From: Perilla frutescens
Lineage: Eukaryota; Streptophyta; Magnoliopsida; Lamiales; Lamiaceae
Direction of reading: 5' to 3'
Assembly (NCBI GenBank): GCA_026008535.1
Contig: BRKX01000014.1
Location: forward strand, 22,094,694 to 22,158,693
DNA length: 64,000 nucleotides
Part shown: piece by piece, positions 45,339-55,924 of the stretch
Layout: every line of letters starts with the position of its first letter
Position numbering within the stretch: the stretch's first letter is position 1
Program-made: the position numbers and the translations under genes
The notes under the pieces: model-generated
Databases searched by the model: none
What the model saw: only the letters and a program-made list of their open reading frames with translations
Told to the model about the DNA's origin: nothing

Positions 45339-46294
45339 TGCTATACTCTCTGGAAGAATTACCGCATGGAGTGTTGGATTTTAATTTGCCCACAATAACG
45401 CAGACAGACCGGATGCTTCCATCAGTGCAGAGGGTACCAAAGCTAGAATTGAAGAATCTCTCTGACCAATTAAAGTATGCCTATCTTGGGAAGAATGAGA
45501 CATTGCCGGTTATCATAAGTAAGGGACTGAATCTTGTTGAAGAAAACCGGCTGTTGAGATTGTTACAAATATACAAAGAAGCAATAAGATAGACTCTGGC
45601 CGACATCAAGGGCATAAGCCCTGCAATATGCATGCACAAAATTCTCTTAGAGGATGATGCCTAACCAGTGCGGGATGCCCAACGCAAACTGAACCCCGCA
45701 ATGAAGGAGGTCGTACTAAAGGAGATACTCAAGTTACTGGACACGGGGATCATCTACCCCATTTCAAACAGCAAATGGGTGAGCTCGATTCATGTCGTGC
45801 CCAAGAAGTCAGGAATCTAGGTGTTGAAAAATGAGAAAAACAAGCTTGTGCCCACAAGGCTACAAACTGGATGGAGAGTCTGCATAGACTACCAAAAGCT
45901 CAACATAGTCACAAGGAAGGATCACTTCCCATTGCCCTTCAAGGATCAAGAGTTAGAAGAGATAAGGCTGGAAGCCTATGACGATGTTGTTCTCTACAAG
46001 GAAAGAATGAAAAGAACCCATGACCAACTCATTCGCCACAAGCCGTTTGAGCGTGGGCAAAAGGTTCTGCTATATAATTCTAGACTGAAACTATTAGGAG
46101 GAGGACTCAAATCCAAATGGTCAGGACCTTATGAGATCCAGACCGTGTGCCCAAATGGAGCAGTGGAATTATTTGATTCAAGTACTAGAGAGACGTTCAA
46201 GGTCAATGGCCAACGGCTAAAGCATCTCAAGGAATCAATGGTTTCATCTATAAAGGATCTCGGGCTCCAGCTCGTTGAGCCTATATACATGTAA
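45335..46294 (+). pseudogene. Athila pol remnant, right copy (RT start fused to integrase end)
   Basis: After the protease the RT linker (LPVIISKGLNLVEENRLLRLL, split by a stop at 45592) and RT fingers (WRVCIDYQKLN, DHFPLPF) are readable. Near 45945 the sequence jumps straight to the integrase C-terminus (EEIRLEAYDDVVLYKERM, GGLKSKWSGPYE, LQLVEPIYM, stop 46294). About 2.1 kb present in the left copy, covering the RT palm, RNase H and the integrase core, is deleted here. The join contains CTTCAAG-like sequence present on both sides in the left copy, suggesting microhomology. Confidence 0.85.
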
Positions 46295-46831
46295 ACCTAA
46301 GGAGCGTCGTGCCTATGACAATAACTGAGGCATTGACAGGGAGGCAACCCAGGTTTTTTTTATTTTTTTTATTTTCTTTTTTATGTTTTTCGTAATTTAT
46401 TTATTTCCTTTTGAGTGTTTATTTCTTGGCATGTTAGACTAGGAGTCGAATTTTACGGCTGTATTTTGTTTTTGGAGTATTTTAGAAAACAAATTCAGGT
46501 AAATTTTTCATGGAATGAAAGAATCTAGCCAAATTGGATGCTTCCAGCATGGAGAGCACCAGCAAAGGCAATTTTGGGAAATTCGGGATCTCTCTGCCCC
46601 CGTGGGCACAGCACAAGATTTCGTACAAGGAAACCCTAGAAGCCCAAAAGTCGTCTGACGGGCCTGTGACATCAATTCAAATTGAGTGGCTAGGGTGAAT
46701 CCAAGTATTAAACCCCAATCCCCCCTCACCAAAATTCACTCGCCAGTTTTACCCAAAATTTTCAAAAAAGTACAGCCTCTTCTCTCTCTCTCTAAAAACA
46801 CCCTCTCTCAAACCGCCATACCCACAATCAC

Positions 46832-48056
46832 CATGGCCCCCAAAACTCGCACTGCCAAGTCCACAAAGAAGAAAGTGGAGTTCACCACTTTTACTTCGCC
46901 GGAAAACTCCAGGGATACCACCACCGACGCCGCTGCACCAACAAAGCCGTCGAGTACTGCCGCCATGAATATCCAACCTCTCTCCACTGTCGAACCACCA
47001 TCTTCACCTGTCTCCACTTGATAATCCAAGAAAGCTGATGAGCCCTCTCTAAAAATTATGGAGAAGACCTCCAATGAGATCGATGACTAAGAGGAGGCCA
47101 GCATGTAACAAGATGTGACCCCTGAGCCAACATCGGAGCACACTCTTGAGCCATCTGCAACTGAAAAATTGAAGAAGGTGAAGAAGGAGAAGGTAGCCAC
47201 TGTGAAAGCTAAGTCGCAGACCTTGAAGGGGAAGAAACAGCCATCACCGACGTTGTCGGAGGACGAGGAAGCCGAGAAAGAAAAAGCTGAAAGCGGTAGG
47301 GATTCACGAGCCCACAAGAGTCAGGATAACCAGTCTCTATCTCTGAAGGAACCCACTGAGGGCACAACGGATGCGTCCTCTGTGTTTGCCAAAGGGAAAG
47401 GGAAAGCTTCTGCCAAGCCATCTGCAAAGAAAGGCAAAACTGTGGTTAGCCCAACTTCTGGAAAAGTCATGCCAAAAGGAGAAGGCGTATTGCCCACAAG
47501 GGAGATCGTGCATAGCAAGACCATCCACTTCACCTTGCTTGCTGTCTTGGGCATCGAGCGAGAGGTAAGGGAACTCTTCTCTAACATTGGTTGGTCATTT
47601 TTCATTAAATGGGATTGTCTGATTTTTTCTAAGTTGGTCTATGAGTTTTTCCCTGATCTGTCTATGAAAAGTATGGGGAAGGGAGGCACTTCTGCAAAAA
47701 TTTTCAAATTTAAAATTTTTGGTAAAAATTTCAATCTTTCTGCTGATGAATTAAACATGGGTCTGGGAATTGTGTTGTTGCAAGCATGTTGAGTTGTTTG
47801 ATTTGAACTGCTAAAACGTATGTTGGATGTTTTTGACGATGAGGAGGGGAAACCTGTATTTGGCATACCGAAGCTTGAAACGTCGAGTAACCTTAGTTTT
47901 TCTTTGAATGCAGGTCCCAGCAAGAGGCCCCCGAGGGTACAACAGCAAGAGCCAGCAGCCACCACCATCATTGCCAGACTAGACCGATTGGAGACCACCA
48001 TGTTCGCCTATTTCAAGCACATCAGATTCAATTATCCGACTCCCTCTGATGCCTAA
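46832..48056 (+). pseudogene. Athila post-pol (env-position) ORF, right copy
   Basis: Begins MAPKTRTAKSTKKKVEF and parallels the left copy (SPTLSEDEEAEKEK, IHFTLLAVLGIEREVREL, LVYEFFPDLSMKS, FNLSADELNMGLGI). A deletion joins GGGAATTGTG to CAAGCATG near 47770, removing the middle of the ORF that the left copy retains. The end (MLDVFDDEEGKPVFGIPK to FNYPTPSDA, 48056) is readable again. Stops at 47021, 47088, 47106 and 47792. Confidence 0.8.
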
Positions 48057-49463
48057 ACTGGTACTCTTTCCCTTAGGTTAGGTTTTTGTTTTTTTTTTAA
48101 TGTCTGTTTAGGTGTCGCCCATTTCCCACACTTTGCTTAAGGCAAAGTGTGTGGGTGTGGGCATTAGGAGTCTTTTGTTTTTATATTTCTTGTTTTGTAA
48201 TTAGATGACCTCCGTACTGACCCACTTTGCTTAAGGCAAAGTGTGTGGGTAGGGTCCCTCTAATGTTTCGTTGAGTTTGCGGTTCGTAGGATAACCTTCT
48301 CGCACCCACTTTGCCGAAGGTAAAGTGTGTGGGTGGGGGTTACTCTGCTTTCTTTGCATTTTTTTAAGTGTCAAGCATGTGTAAATATTTGAACTTAAAA
48401 GCATGGAGTCTAGGGTCTTGTGACCATAAGGCAGCATATTTTACTATATTTTCATTTCAGCATGCCCATGCTACTGCTTATATGATGAATGAACTAAGTA
48501 CCTTGTGAGGAATTGAGCCTGAATTCGCAATGCATGTGCTATTTCTTTCTTATGTGATTTCTGCATTTTTGAATTTAGGTAAACTAGAACTTGCTTTTGC
48601 TCTATTCTGAGATCACAAGGAATTTTGGGTATGCTACTGAAATGCTTAGGCAAATTTTCTTTCTGAGCCCACAAAGCCAAATAAAACTACCCTGATATTA
48701 TCCCTTGCAGCCCTTTTGAGCCGAAAAATGAATAATACCCTGGTCAAGTTCTTTCTTGAAAACCACAAAAAAACCATGGAAATGAGAGGAGGATAAATCT
48801 GGTGTGTTATAAGGCATAAAATGCCAAGAAAAAGCGAAGAAAAAGAAAAAAGAAAAGGGGTCAAATTAAAATGGAAAAAAAATGAAAAACAAACCCCAAG
48901 AAAATTAAAGTACAAAAATCCCACAAGATAAAAAATCTGGGCATGTGCTTAAATAAAATGGGCACGGTGGCAAAGGCCAGTAAGAGTCAGAATGAGTCTC
49001 TGAAAAGGAAAATTCAACTACAAACTGAGCCAGATCCAAATATTTCTTAACTTAAACCCAAAGCTCCATTGAAACCTTTAAAGACCTTAGCATAAGTATG
49101 CCCATTATACCAACAGTGGTGGAATAACAAGAGCAATTGCAAGCCTATAGTGACTCTCGGTTCAATTGTGTTTTTTCTTTCAGCGTAAACACTTAGCCAA
49201 ACACTTGAGTGAGGAAAGCATGAGCGAACTAATAACTTAGTCATTTTGATTTGCAGTGGGCATTATGTATTTTTTACTATTTATATGTTGTTGAGTAAGA
49301 TCAGGTACCGAGGTCTCTGTGCCCGCAAGGGATTTACTTTTACATGCTTGACTTGTCATGTCTCTGTCTTGAGTCTGTCTTTTCCTCCTTTTATTTTCTA
49401 TTTTTTTCTTTTGGGCACGTTGTACCCACATACTTGAGGGCAAGTATGACTAAAGTGGGTGGG
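48057..49463 (+). other. Athila right copy: region between env-like ORF and LTR
   Basis: Mirror of 35304-36755. It contains three hairpins (48127-48327) and the polypurine tract AAAGTGGGTGGG just before the LTR at 49464. No domain in its small ORFs. Confidence 0.6.
48127..48327 (+). repeat. Three CACTTTGC hairpins (right copy)
   Basis: Stem-loops at 48127-48151, 48223-48243 and 48307-48327 pair CACTTTGC with GCAAAGTG, with TTAAG or GAA-type loops, each followed by GTGGGT. They lie in the same order and place as in the left copy. Confidence 0.8.
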
Positions 49464-50440
49464 TATGACAAGTCCAAATTCTCTCGTGTTTTTGTGTCTT
49501 TTTCTCGTTCTTTTGTCATTTGTTTTTTCTATTTTTTTTAGTCAGAAAAAGCCAGCATGGGCACAAGGGGCAGCAGGAGGTAGGAGAATCACTTCTGGAG
49601 AGCACAAGGGTGCTAATGATACCAATATGGGCAACAACTTCTCAGCGGAAAGCTCTCTCGAGCCTGGTGAAAATTGCCCACCATTCCAGCAAAAGCTGAA
49701 GGAGAAGTTTGTGATCGTGCCCACAACAACCCATAGTGATTGAGAGGAAAAGGAGAGGAGACTGGGCACAAGGAAAACTAATGCCAGCTACAACAGGAGC
49801 AATGCACCATAGCCGCCGAAGGAAAGAGGAACCGCAGAAGGCAAGTTGACGCTTCCAGAAGGATGCTGGGCTCTACAAGAAAAGTTGCTATGTCGGCGCA
49901 ACTAGGGCACGGCAAGTACAGAATCTGCGACTCAGAATCTTCTAAATAAGGGAAGAATCTGCCAGATATTGAAAGCTTTGGGCATGACAGCTGCGTGTTG
50001 GGCTGAAGATCCCCGGCCTGTTGGAAGTTTACCTAGTGTCTTTGTACTCCTATATAAGTAGATCTCATGGCAGCAAATAAACAACTCTTAACAACTCTCT
50101 TTACCGTTTTTTCTTTTTTACGCACAAATAATTTATTTTTCCGCACTAGTTTGTTATTCAATCCAGCGTTGGAGTTGTATTTATTTTGCAGTTTAATATA
50201 AGTAAGTTTTTCATTTATATTATGTTTTATTTTATTCATTTTACTTATTATTATTGTTCTAAGTCTAGCATGAGTGGCTAGACTCGTTATTCCGGATTGA
50301 ACAAAGATAAGAACTTAATGAACACATAAGAACTGTGAGGCTTATGGGCATAAACTGTGTGAATCTGGTTCCGTCGTGTAGTCATTTTCTTTGTTGCATT
50401 ATACAGTGGGCTAAGCTAGTTAATCATGGCTGATCACTCG
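49464..50440 (+). repeat. Athila right copy LTR, first part
   Basis: Starts TATGACAAGTCC (left copy TGTGACAAGTCC) and runs to the target site ACTCG at 50436-50440. Continues after the Copia insertion. Confidence 0.85.
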
Positions 50441-50491
50441 TGTGAGTAGTTGGCCCAATTTGCTCTGGCCCAATTCTTTTATTTTTCCTTG
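50441..50491 (+). repeat. Remnant of nested Copia 5' LTR
   Basis: The 51 bases match 53254-53304 without difference; the deletion begins directly after TTTTTCCTTG. Confidence 0.88.
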
Positions 50492-50494
50492 TAA

Positions 50495-52873
50495 TCAAAA
50501 GACATAAAACTGTTCCTTATACTCCACAGCAAAATGGAGTGGCTGAAAGAATGAATAGGACCTTGCTTGATAAAGTAAGAAGCTTGTTAATTGCCTCTGG
50601 TCTTGAAAAACCTTTTTGGGGTGAAGCTTTAATGACTACTTGATAAATAGATCCCCTTCTGTTCCTTTGCATGGCAAACTTCCAGAATCTGTGTTCTATA
50701 ATAAATCTGTTTGCTTGAATAATCTGAAAATATTTGGTTGTGCTGCTTATATGCATCAAAAATTGAGCAAACTTGACCCTAGAGCAAGAAAATGTGTCTT
50801 CCTTGGTTATCCTGAAGGTGTTAAAGGTTACAGATTATGGGATAAGAGTGTTCCTGGCATTAAAACTTGTATAAGCAGAGATGTGATGTTTAATGAACTT
50901 GATTTTCCTTGCCTACCTGAAGTTTTACCCTCTGCTACACTAGAACATGTGGAGAAATTGCAAGACTTGAATCAAAAATTTGATGACTACTTGTTTCCTT
51001 CTAATGATGATAATAAGATGAATGATCCCTCCCCCTCTCTACCTGAACCTATTGTTAATGATGTCTCAATTGATGATATTAACCCTGATGACTCTGCCTC
51101 TAATAATGAAACTGATCCCACATATAATATGGCTGTATCTGATTCTGAAACTAGCTCAAATGAATCTGGAAAAACATCTGAATCTGTGCCTACTATGAAT
51201 AACTTGAGTAATTATCAACTTGCTAGGGATAGACCTAGAAGAAATGTTAAATTACCTGCCAAGTATGATGATTATAATTTATCTATGTATGCCTTTAATG
51301 TGTTCAGTAATGTGGATCAATCTGAGCCCAAATCTTATAAGGAAGCTGTTAATTCTGTGGATTCTGATAAATGGATCAATGCAATGAATTATGAAATAAA
51401 ATCCTTGCATGAGAACAACACTTGGATATTAGTTGAAAGACCTGAATCATGTTCTGTTGTTGAATGCAAGTGGCTCTTTAAAATTAAACAAGAAATAAAC
51501 AATGTTAGATACAAAGCAAGGCTTGTAGCTAAAGGATTTACACAAAAAGAAGGGATTGATTATAATGAGATCTTTGCTCCCGTGGTTAAATTTACAACTG
51601 TGAGAATAATGCTTTCATTAACTGCTCATTTTGATTGGGAATTAAAACAAATGGATGTTAGAACTGCCTTTTGCATGGTGAGCTTGAAAACAACATATAT
51701 ATGCATCAACCTGAAGGCTACATTGATAAAGAACATCCAAACCATGTATGCTTATTGAAAAAATCCTTGTATGGTTTAAAACAATCCCCAAGACAATGGA
51801 ATATCAAATTTGACAAGTGCATGCAAAGTTTGAACTTCACTAGAAGTAAATTTGATCATTGCTTATATTACATGAAATCTGGAGTGCCTGTGTTCCTTCT
51901 TCTTTATGTTGATGACATGTTGTTGATTAGCCCTTGCCTGAATACTGTGAAGCATATTCAATCTTGTTTGTGTGCTAATTTTGATATGAAGGATCTTGGT
52001 AATGCAAAGAAAATCCTTGGCATGAACATAGATAGAGATAGAGCAAATCACACTCTCAAATTGCATCAAACTGCTTACACTGAACAAGTCTTGAAAAAAT
52101 TTAATATGGAAAGCAGTAAAGCTGTATCTGTGCCTCTTGCCTCTCACTTTATTTTAAGTAAAGACCAATGCCCCAAATCTGATTCTGAAATGAAAGAGAT
52201 GCAAGTTGTTCCTTATGCCAATGCTATTGGATCTGTGACGTATTTGATGATTAGCACAAGGCCGGATATTGCTTATGCTGTGTCTTGTTTAAGTAGATTC
52301 ATGGCTAATCCTGGAATGCCCCATTGGGAAGCTTTGAAATGGCTTCTAAGATATTTAAAATACACTGTGTCTCATGGCTTATTGTTTTATAAATCTTCTG
52401 ATGGTGTTAAATGTGTGGGATATGTGGACTCTAATTATGCCAATGATAGGGACCAAAGAAAATCTACAACCTCCTATGCTTTTACTTTATGTGATGCATG
52501 CATTAGCTGGAAATCTCAATTGCAGAGCATTGTTGCATTGTCCTCTACTGAATCTGAATATATTGCTGCAACTGAGGCTATGAAAGAAGCCATTTGTCTA
52601 AAGGGTGTCCTATCTGAGATTAAATATATTGATGATATACCTTGCTTGTACTCTGACAGCCAGTCTGCTATTCAGCTGTGCAAAAACCCTGTTTTTCATG
52701 ATAGGACAAAACATATTGATGTGAGGTTCCACTTTATCCGTGATGTTGTGGAAAAAGAAGAAATTCTCTTGGATAAAATCCCATCTGAGTACAATCCCTC
52801 AGACATGGGAACCAAAGTTCTACCTATGGCAAAATTAGAAGCCTGTAAAAAGGCTCTAAACATGGTGACTTGA
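50495..52873 (+). pseudogene. Nested Copia pol (integrase end, RT, RNase H)
   Basis: Opens inside integrase (TPQQNGVAERMNRTLLDK). It breaks at 50641 by a small deletion that leaves a TGA. The next frame carries INRSPSVPLHGK, the SH3 segment CVFLGYPEGVKGYR, the linker, and RT start (YKARLVAKGFTQKEGIDYNE). A frameshift near 51675 moves to a frame with the rest of RT (HGELENNIYMHQPEG, LYGLKQSPRQW, catalytic YVDD at about 51907-51918) and RNase H (STESEYIAATEA, YSDSQSAIQL, RTKHIDVRFHFI) ending at 52873. RT and RNase H motifs are intact in sequence; the element is defective through the missing 5' half. Confidence 0.9.
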
Positions 52874-52929
52874 AGATCTGAAAATGGTGGATCCCCTGAC
52901 CACTACTGTGGGATCCTGATCAGCCCAAA

Positions 52930-52989
<60 letters not shown>

Positions 52990-53253
52990 CCTCACTCTCT
53001 TCTTGGTATCTGGCTATATAAGTACTCTGGACTGGGAAGGTCAAAATCTGACTGGAGTCAGTGTACTTGGGGTTGGTCGCAAGTTGTGTGAGACTGAGAA
53101 TGATGCGCATAGCATTATATCTCTCTCTCTATGATCTTATCTTGTCAAAGATAAGTAATGAGTAAAAATAAGGGCAGTGATGAAGATTCCCTAGTTCTTG
53201 GCAAGCAATTTCCTTGGTGACTGTGACAGACCAAATAGGGCCAAAGGTGGATA
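52874..53253 (+). other. Nested Copia 3' untranslated region with (CT)n
   Basis: Between the RNase H stop and the 3' LTR. Holds a long CT tract (about 52934-52983) and the purine-rich AGGGCCAAAGGTGGATA just before the LTR, the likely polypurine tract. Confidence 0.6.
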
Positions 53254-54016
53254 TGTGAGTAGTTGGCCCAATTTGCTCTGGCCCAATTCTTTTATTTTTC
53301 CTTGACCCAGCTGCATGCCCAACACCAATAACCGTAGCCCACTACCCGACACCCGTATCCCTTCCATATATAATCCTCTCAACCCTAATTTTCCTTATTC
53401 ATCTCTCACTCTCCCTTTCAAAATGCGGCGCCCCCTCTCTTCTCACTCATGCCTCACGCAAGAAAACCTAGCCTTAATCCTTCTACTCCGAGCTAATCCA
53501 CCGTGATCCTCTGTTTCTCTGGCCGGAATCCTGTCTGCGGGTTCCTGTGTGGCCTGTGAGTTGAGGTTGTGGGTTAGTTTTGGGTTGAGGGAGCCTGTGA
53601 GAGCATCGAAGCCTTCTTTCTCACCCTCCCCTCCTGGTCTGGGTCCGATCAGTCACCGGAGTTGCCTTTTGCCGCCGTACCTGGGAGAATCTGAGCCCAC
53701 CAGTGACTTTGGGCACTTTTTCTTCACAAATCTCTCTCTACTTTATCTATATCTATACTCTGTCTGTCTCAGTGTGGGTTTATCTCTTATTTTGACTCAA
53801 TATAACTCCTGCCTTTGTCCTTGTTCTTACAGATCTACACTTGACTTAGCAATCCTGTGAAGAAGAAGCCCTAGATCAGTTTGATCTAGCGTCTGAGGCT
53901 GCTCTGTGACAAAAATTCCTAAGTGATACTCTCACGGCTGCCCGAGCAGCTAGTGAGGTAGACCGCCGAGGTCAGGGAAGCAAGTGGTGAACCCTAGCCG
54001 GGCCTGATACCCAACA
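53254..54016 (+). repeat. Nested Copia 3' LTR
   Basis: 763 bp, from TGTGAGTAGTTGG to GATACCCAACA, followed by the duplicated ACTCG. A 103-residue open frame inside (53549-53860) is not a gene. Confidence 0.88.
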
Positions 54017-54420
54017 ACTCGTTAATTAGAATTGTGTTCACTACCTCTATAAATGGTCAATGAATCATAGTTGTGTGTTGGTCATAAAGGGATGTTGCTT
54101 TGTTGCTTACAATCATATGAGAGATCGGGGTTGGGCAACAAGTTAGGGTTTAGGAATGAGAGATTACCTCTAAGCTAAACTGAAAGGATAGTTTGGGTAC
54201 GTTGAGAGAGATCTGGTACCTTTAACAGAATAATTAGGTTTGCATAAGTAATCAGCGTGCCCATGATTGGTCAAGTGTTTGTTAAGTTTGAATCTGAGTT
54301 CTAATCCGGAATACGTTACTACTAATATTTTCCTTTCCTGTTTTGTTTTGTTTTGTTATTTTATTTTACAGTCTTTAAATACAAGTACGGAGACCACAAC
54401 AATCCTCAAGCAGATCAGAG
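54017..54420 (+). repeat. Athila right copy LTR, second part, truncated
   Basis: Resumes with ACTCGTTAATTAG and pairs with left-arm bases up to about 33827. It stops at CCTCAA (54420), where SIRE gag sequence begins without any LTR or duplication, so this is an illegitimate junction. Confidence 0.85.
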
Positions 54421-55924
54421 ATCAACCATCAGTTATGCTCCAAACTGATGATGAGCCCAGAGGCGAGAGAAATCAACCGCCTAGTGAACAACCCAGGGCA
54501 GCCAACAGAAGCATAGGAGAATGCTTCCATTGCCACAAGCAAGGATACTACAGATATGAGTGTCCAGAGCTCCCTGAAGATAAGAAGGCCAAGGTGAAGA
54601 GAAGCTTTTTCAAAAGAAAAGCTATGATGGCCAACTCAGAGAATGCCATCCTGGATGACTTAGATTATCCATCAGGAATTGACTCCGATGGCTATAGCTT
54701 TGAAGAAGAGGCATTGTTCTGCCTCATGGCTGACAACGAAGAAGAGGTTAGCACCAGTAACTCCTTAACCTCTTTTTATAACATTCATGAATTTACAACT
54801 GAGAGGACTAGTTAGCTGCTATTACAAGCATGCATTTACAACTGAGGGAAGAAAATGATGACCTAAAAGATGAGGTCAAAAGACTGAGAAGTGATCGTGA
54901 CAGAACTGAATCACTTGAGGCTCAGTCACCTGAATGTGATAAGTTGCAGCTTAGTTTTGATGAGCTAAGAGCTGAGAATAATAAGCTATGGCAAGAGTTC
55001 CATGAGAAAGAGAGGATTTCTCTCAAATTCAAAAAGGGATCTCAAACTCTTGATGAGATTCTAAGCCATCAAAGAGTTAAAACTGGTACTACAGGGTTAC
55101 GATACAACAGGTACACTGCCTCGGAGAAAGGAAAAGCAATCATCCATACCAGTCAAGAAGAAACACTTCCTGGTTTTGTCAGACCTGCACCAACCCAACC
55201 AGTTGAAGAGATTGAAGGTGAGGGAACTGAAGATATCCCTACAGATCCGTCTAAAAGGTCCAGCCAATCCTCCTAACTGAAAGATGCAGTCCAGCCATCA
55301 ATTTAGCAGAGGAAGCCATATCAAAGAAGGCCAAAGGATAAAAATAGGCAGTTCACCTATCAGCAAAGGCCAACAGCTCAGCAAAGGCATCCAGCCTATC
55401 AACAGAGGTCATCAATTCAGCTAAGACCTCCAGCTCATCAGAGAAAGTCAGTTCAACAAAGATCACCAAACCATCAAAGGCCCAAACCTCAAAACCGGCC
55501 TATGGTGAACAGAACTGATCGGCCAACTGAAGTAAGAAGAAATACTCAGTTTGGACTGAAGTCTCATCAGGATAGGGCATCAGTTCAGGAGAGAACTGGT
55601 TAGCTAGCCCATCCTCGAAGACATCCAAGAAGTCAACCTGGAAGAGAAGTTGATCCAAAAAGAAATTGGCCACAAAGAAAAGCTAGACAAGCTCGAAATT
55701 AGAGAGCTGTGATCGAAGTGATCTATCCTGATAACTCTCGACGTAGATACAAGTCAAATGACTCAGCTCAAAGAAGGAGAGCTGAAAAGAGAGTGAAACT
55801 AATCAGACGATCAAAGTCTGAAAACTCTTTACCTGCCACAAAGCCAAAAGTTTGGCAAATCTGGATCCCAAAACATCTGATTAGCAAAGAAGGACCCGAT
55901 GTTATACGGGTTCCTAAAAACTAA
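54421..55924 (+). pseudogene. SIRE-type gag (partial)
   Basis: Begins mid-gene at the junction. The CCHC-like knuckle reads CFHCHKQGYYRYEC (~54519-54560), with Tyr in place of the usual His. An acidic part (YPSGIDSDGYSFEEEALFCLM) and a coiled-coil segment (LREENDDLKDEVKRLRSDRD) follow. A Gln/Arg-rich tract comes next, then WQIWIPKHLISKEG, the SIRE-like end. Stops at 54813, 55276, 55600 and 55922 and a frame change near 54815-54830 break it. The ATG at 54267 belongs to the Athila LTR and is not a gag start. Confidence 0.8.

Larger units (their letters stand above)
50441..54016 (+). mobile_element. Copia retrotransposon nested in the Athila LTR
   Basis: The first and last bases are TGTGAGTAG...CCCAACA, flanked by a perfect 5-bp duplication ACTCG (50436-50440 and 54017-54021). 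The left Athila arm shows the uninterrupted site (ACTCG once, near 34283 in reverse). The 3' LTR is complete (53254-54016), but only 51 bp of the 5' LTR remain before the integrase begins. The rest of that LTR, the primer site, gag and protease are therefore deleted. The 51 bp are identical to the other LTR, so the insertion is relatively young. Confidence 0.92.
33671..54420. repeat. ~20-kb imperfect palindrome of two head-to-head Athila elements
   Basis: Left arm 33671-43592 (minus) and right arm 43672-54420 (plus, with a 3.6-kb Copia insertion) are inverted copies of one Athila element. From the centre outward both read gag, protease, pol, env-like ORF, hairpins and LTR. The asymmetric centre is 43593-43671, which is extra gag sequence belonging only to the right copy. 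Neither copy has its 5' LTR, primer site or gag N-terminus. Each arm has its own deletions and point changes, so the structure is old. Confidence 0.85.
43672..54420 (+). mobile_element. Athila-type Gypsy element, right (plus) copy, interrupted by Copia
   Basis: Inverted partner of the left copy. It keeps gag, protease, the first part of RT, the integrase C-terminus, a shortened env-position ORF, three hairpins, the polypurine tract and a 3' LTR that starts at 49464. The LTR is split by a Copia insertion (50441-54016) and resumes at 54022. It stops at 54420 after CCTCAA, about 180 bp short of the expected end. Unique sequence 43602-43671 at the centre also belongs to this copy. Confidence 0.85.

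Noticed and set aside
53549..53860. 103-residue ORF in the nested Copia LTR
   Set aside because: It lies wholly within the LTR and has no domain.
33671..54420. Two independent nested Athila insertions instead of one palindrome
   Set aside because: Both copies stop at nearly the same gag position and neither has a 5' LTR, which one fold-back event explains more simply; kept as the alternative to test.
54267..54420. ATG at 54267 as the start of SIRE gag
   Set aside because: The first 154 bases belong to the Athila LTR; the frame crosses the junction by chance.
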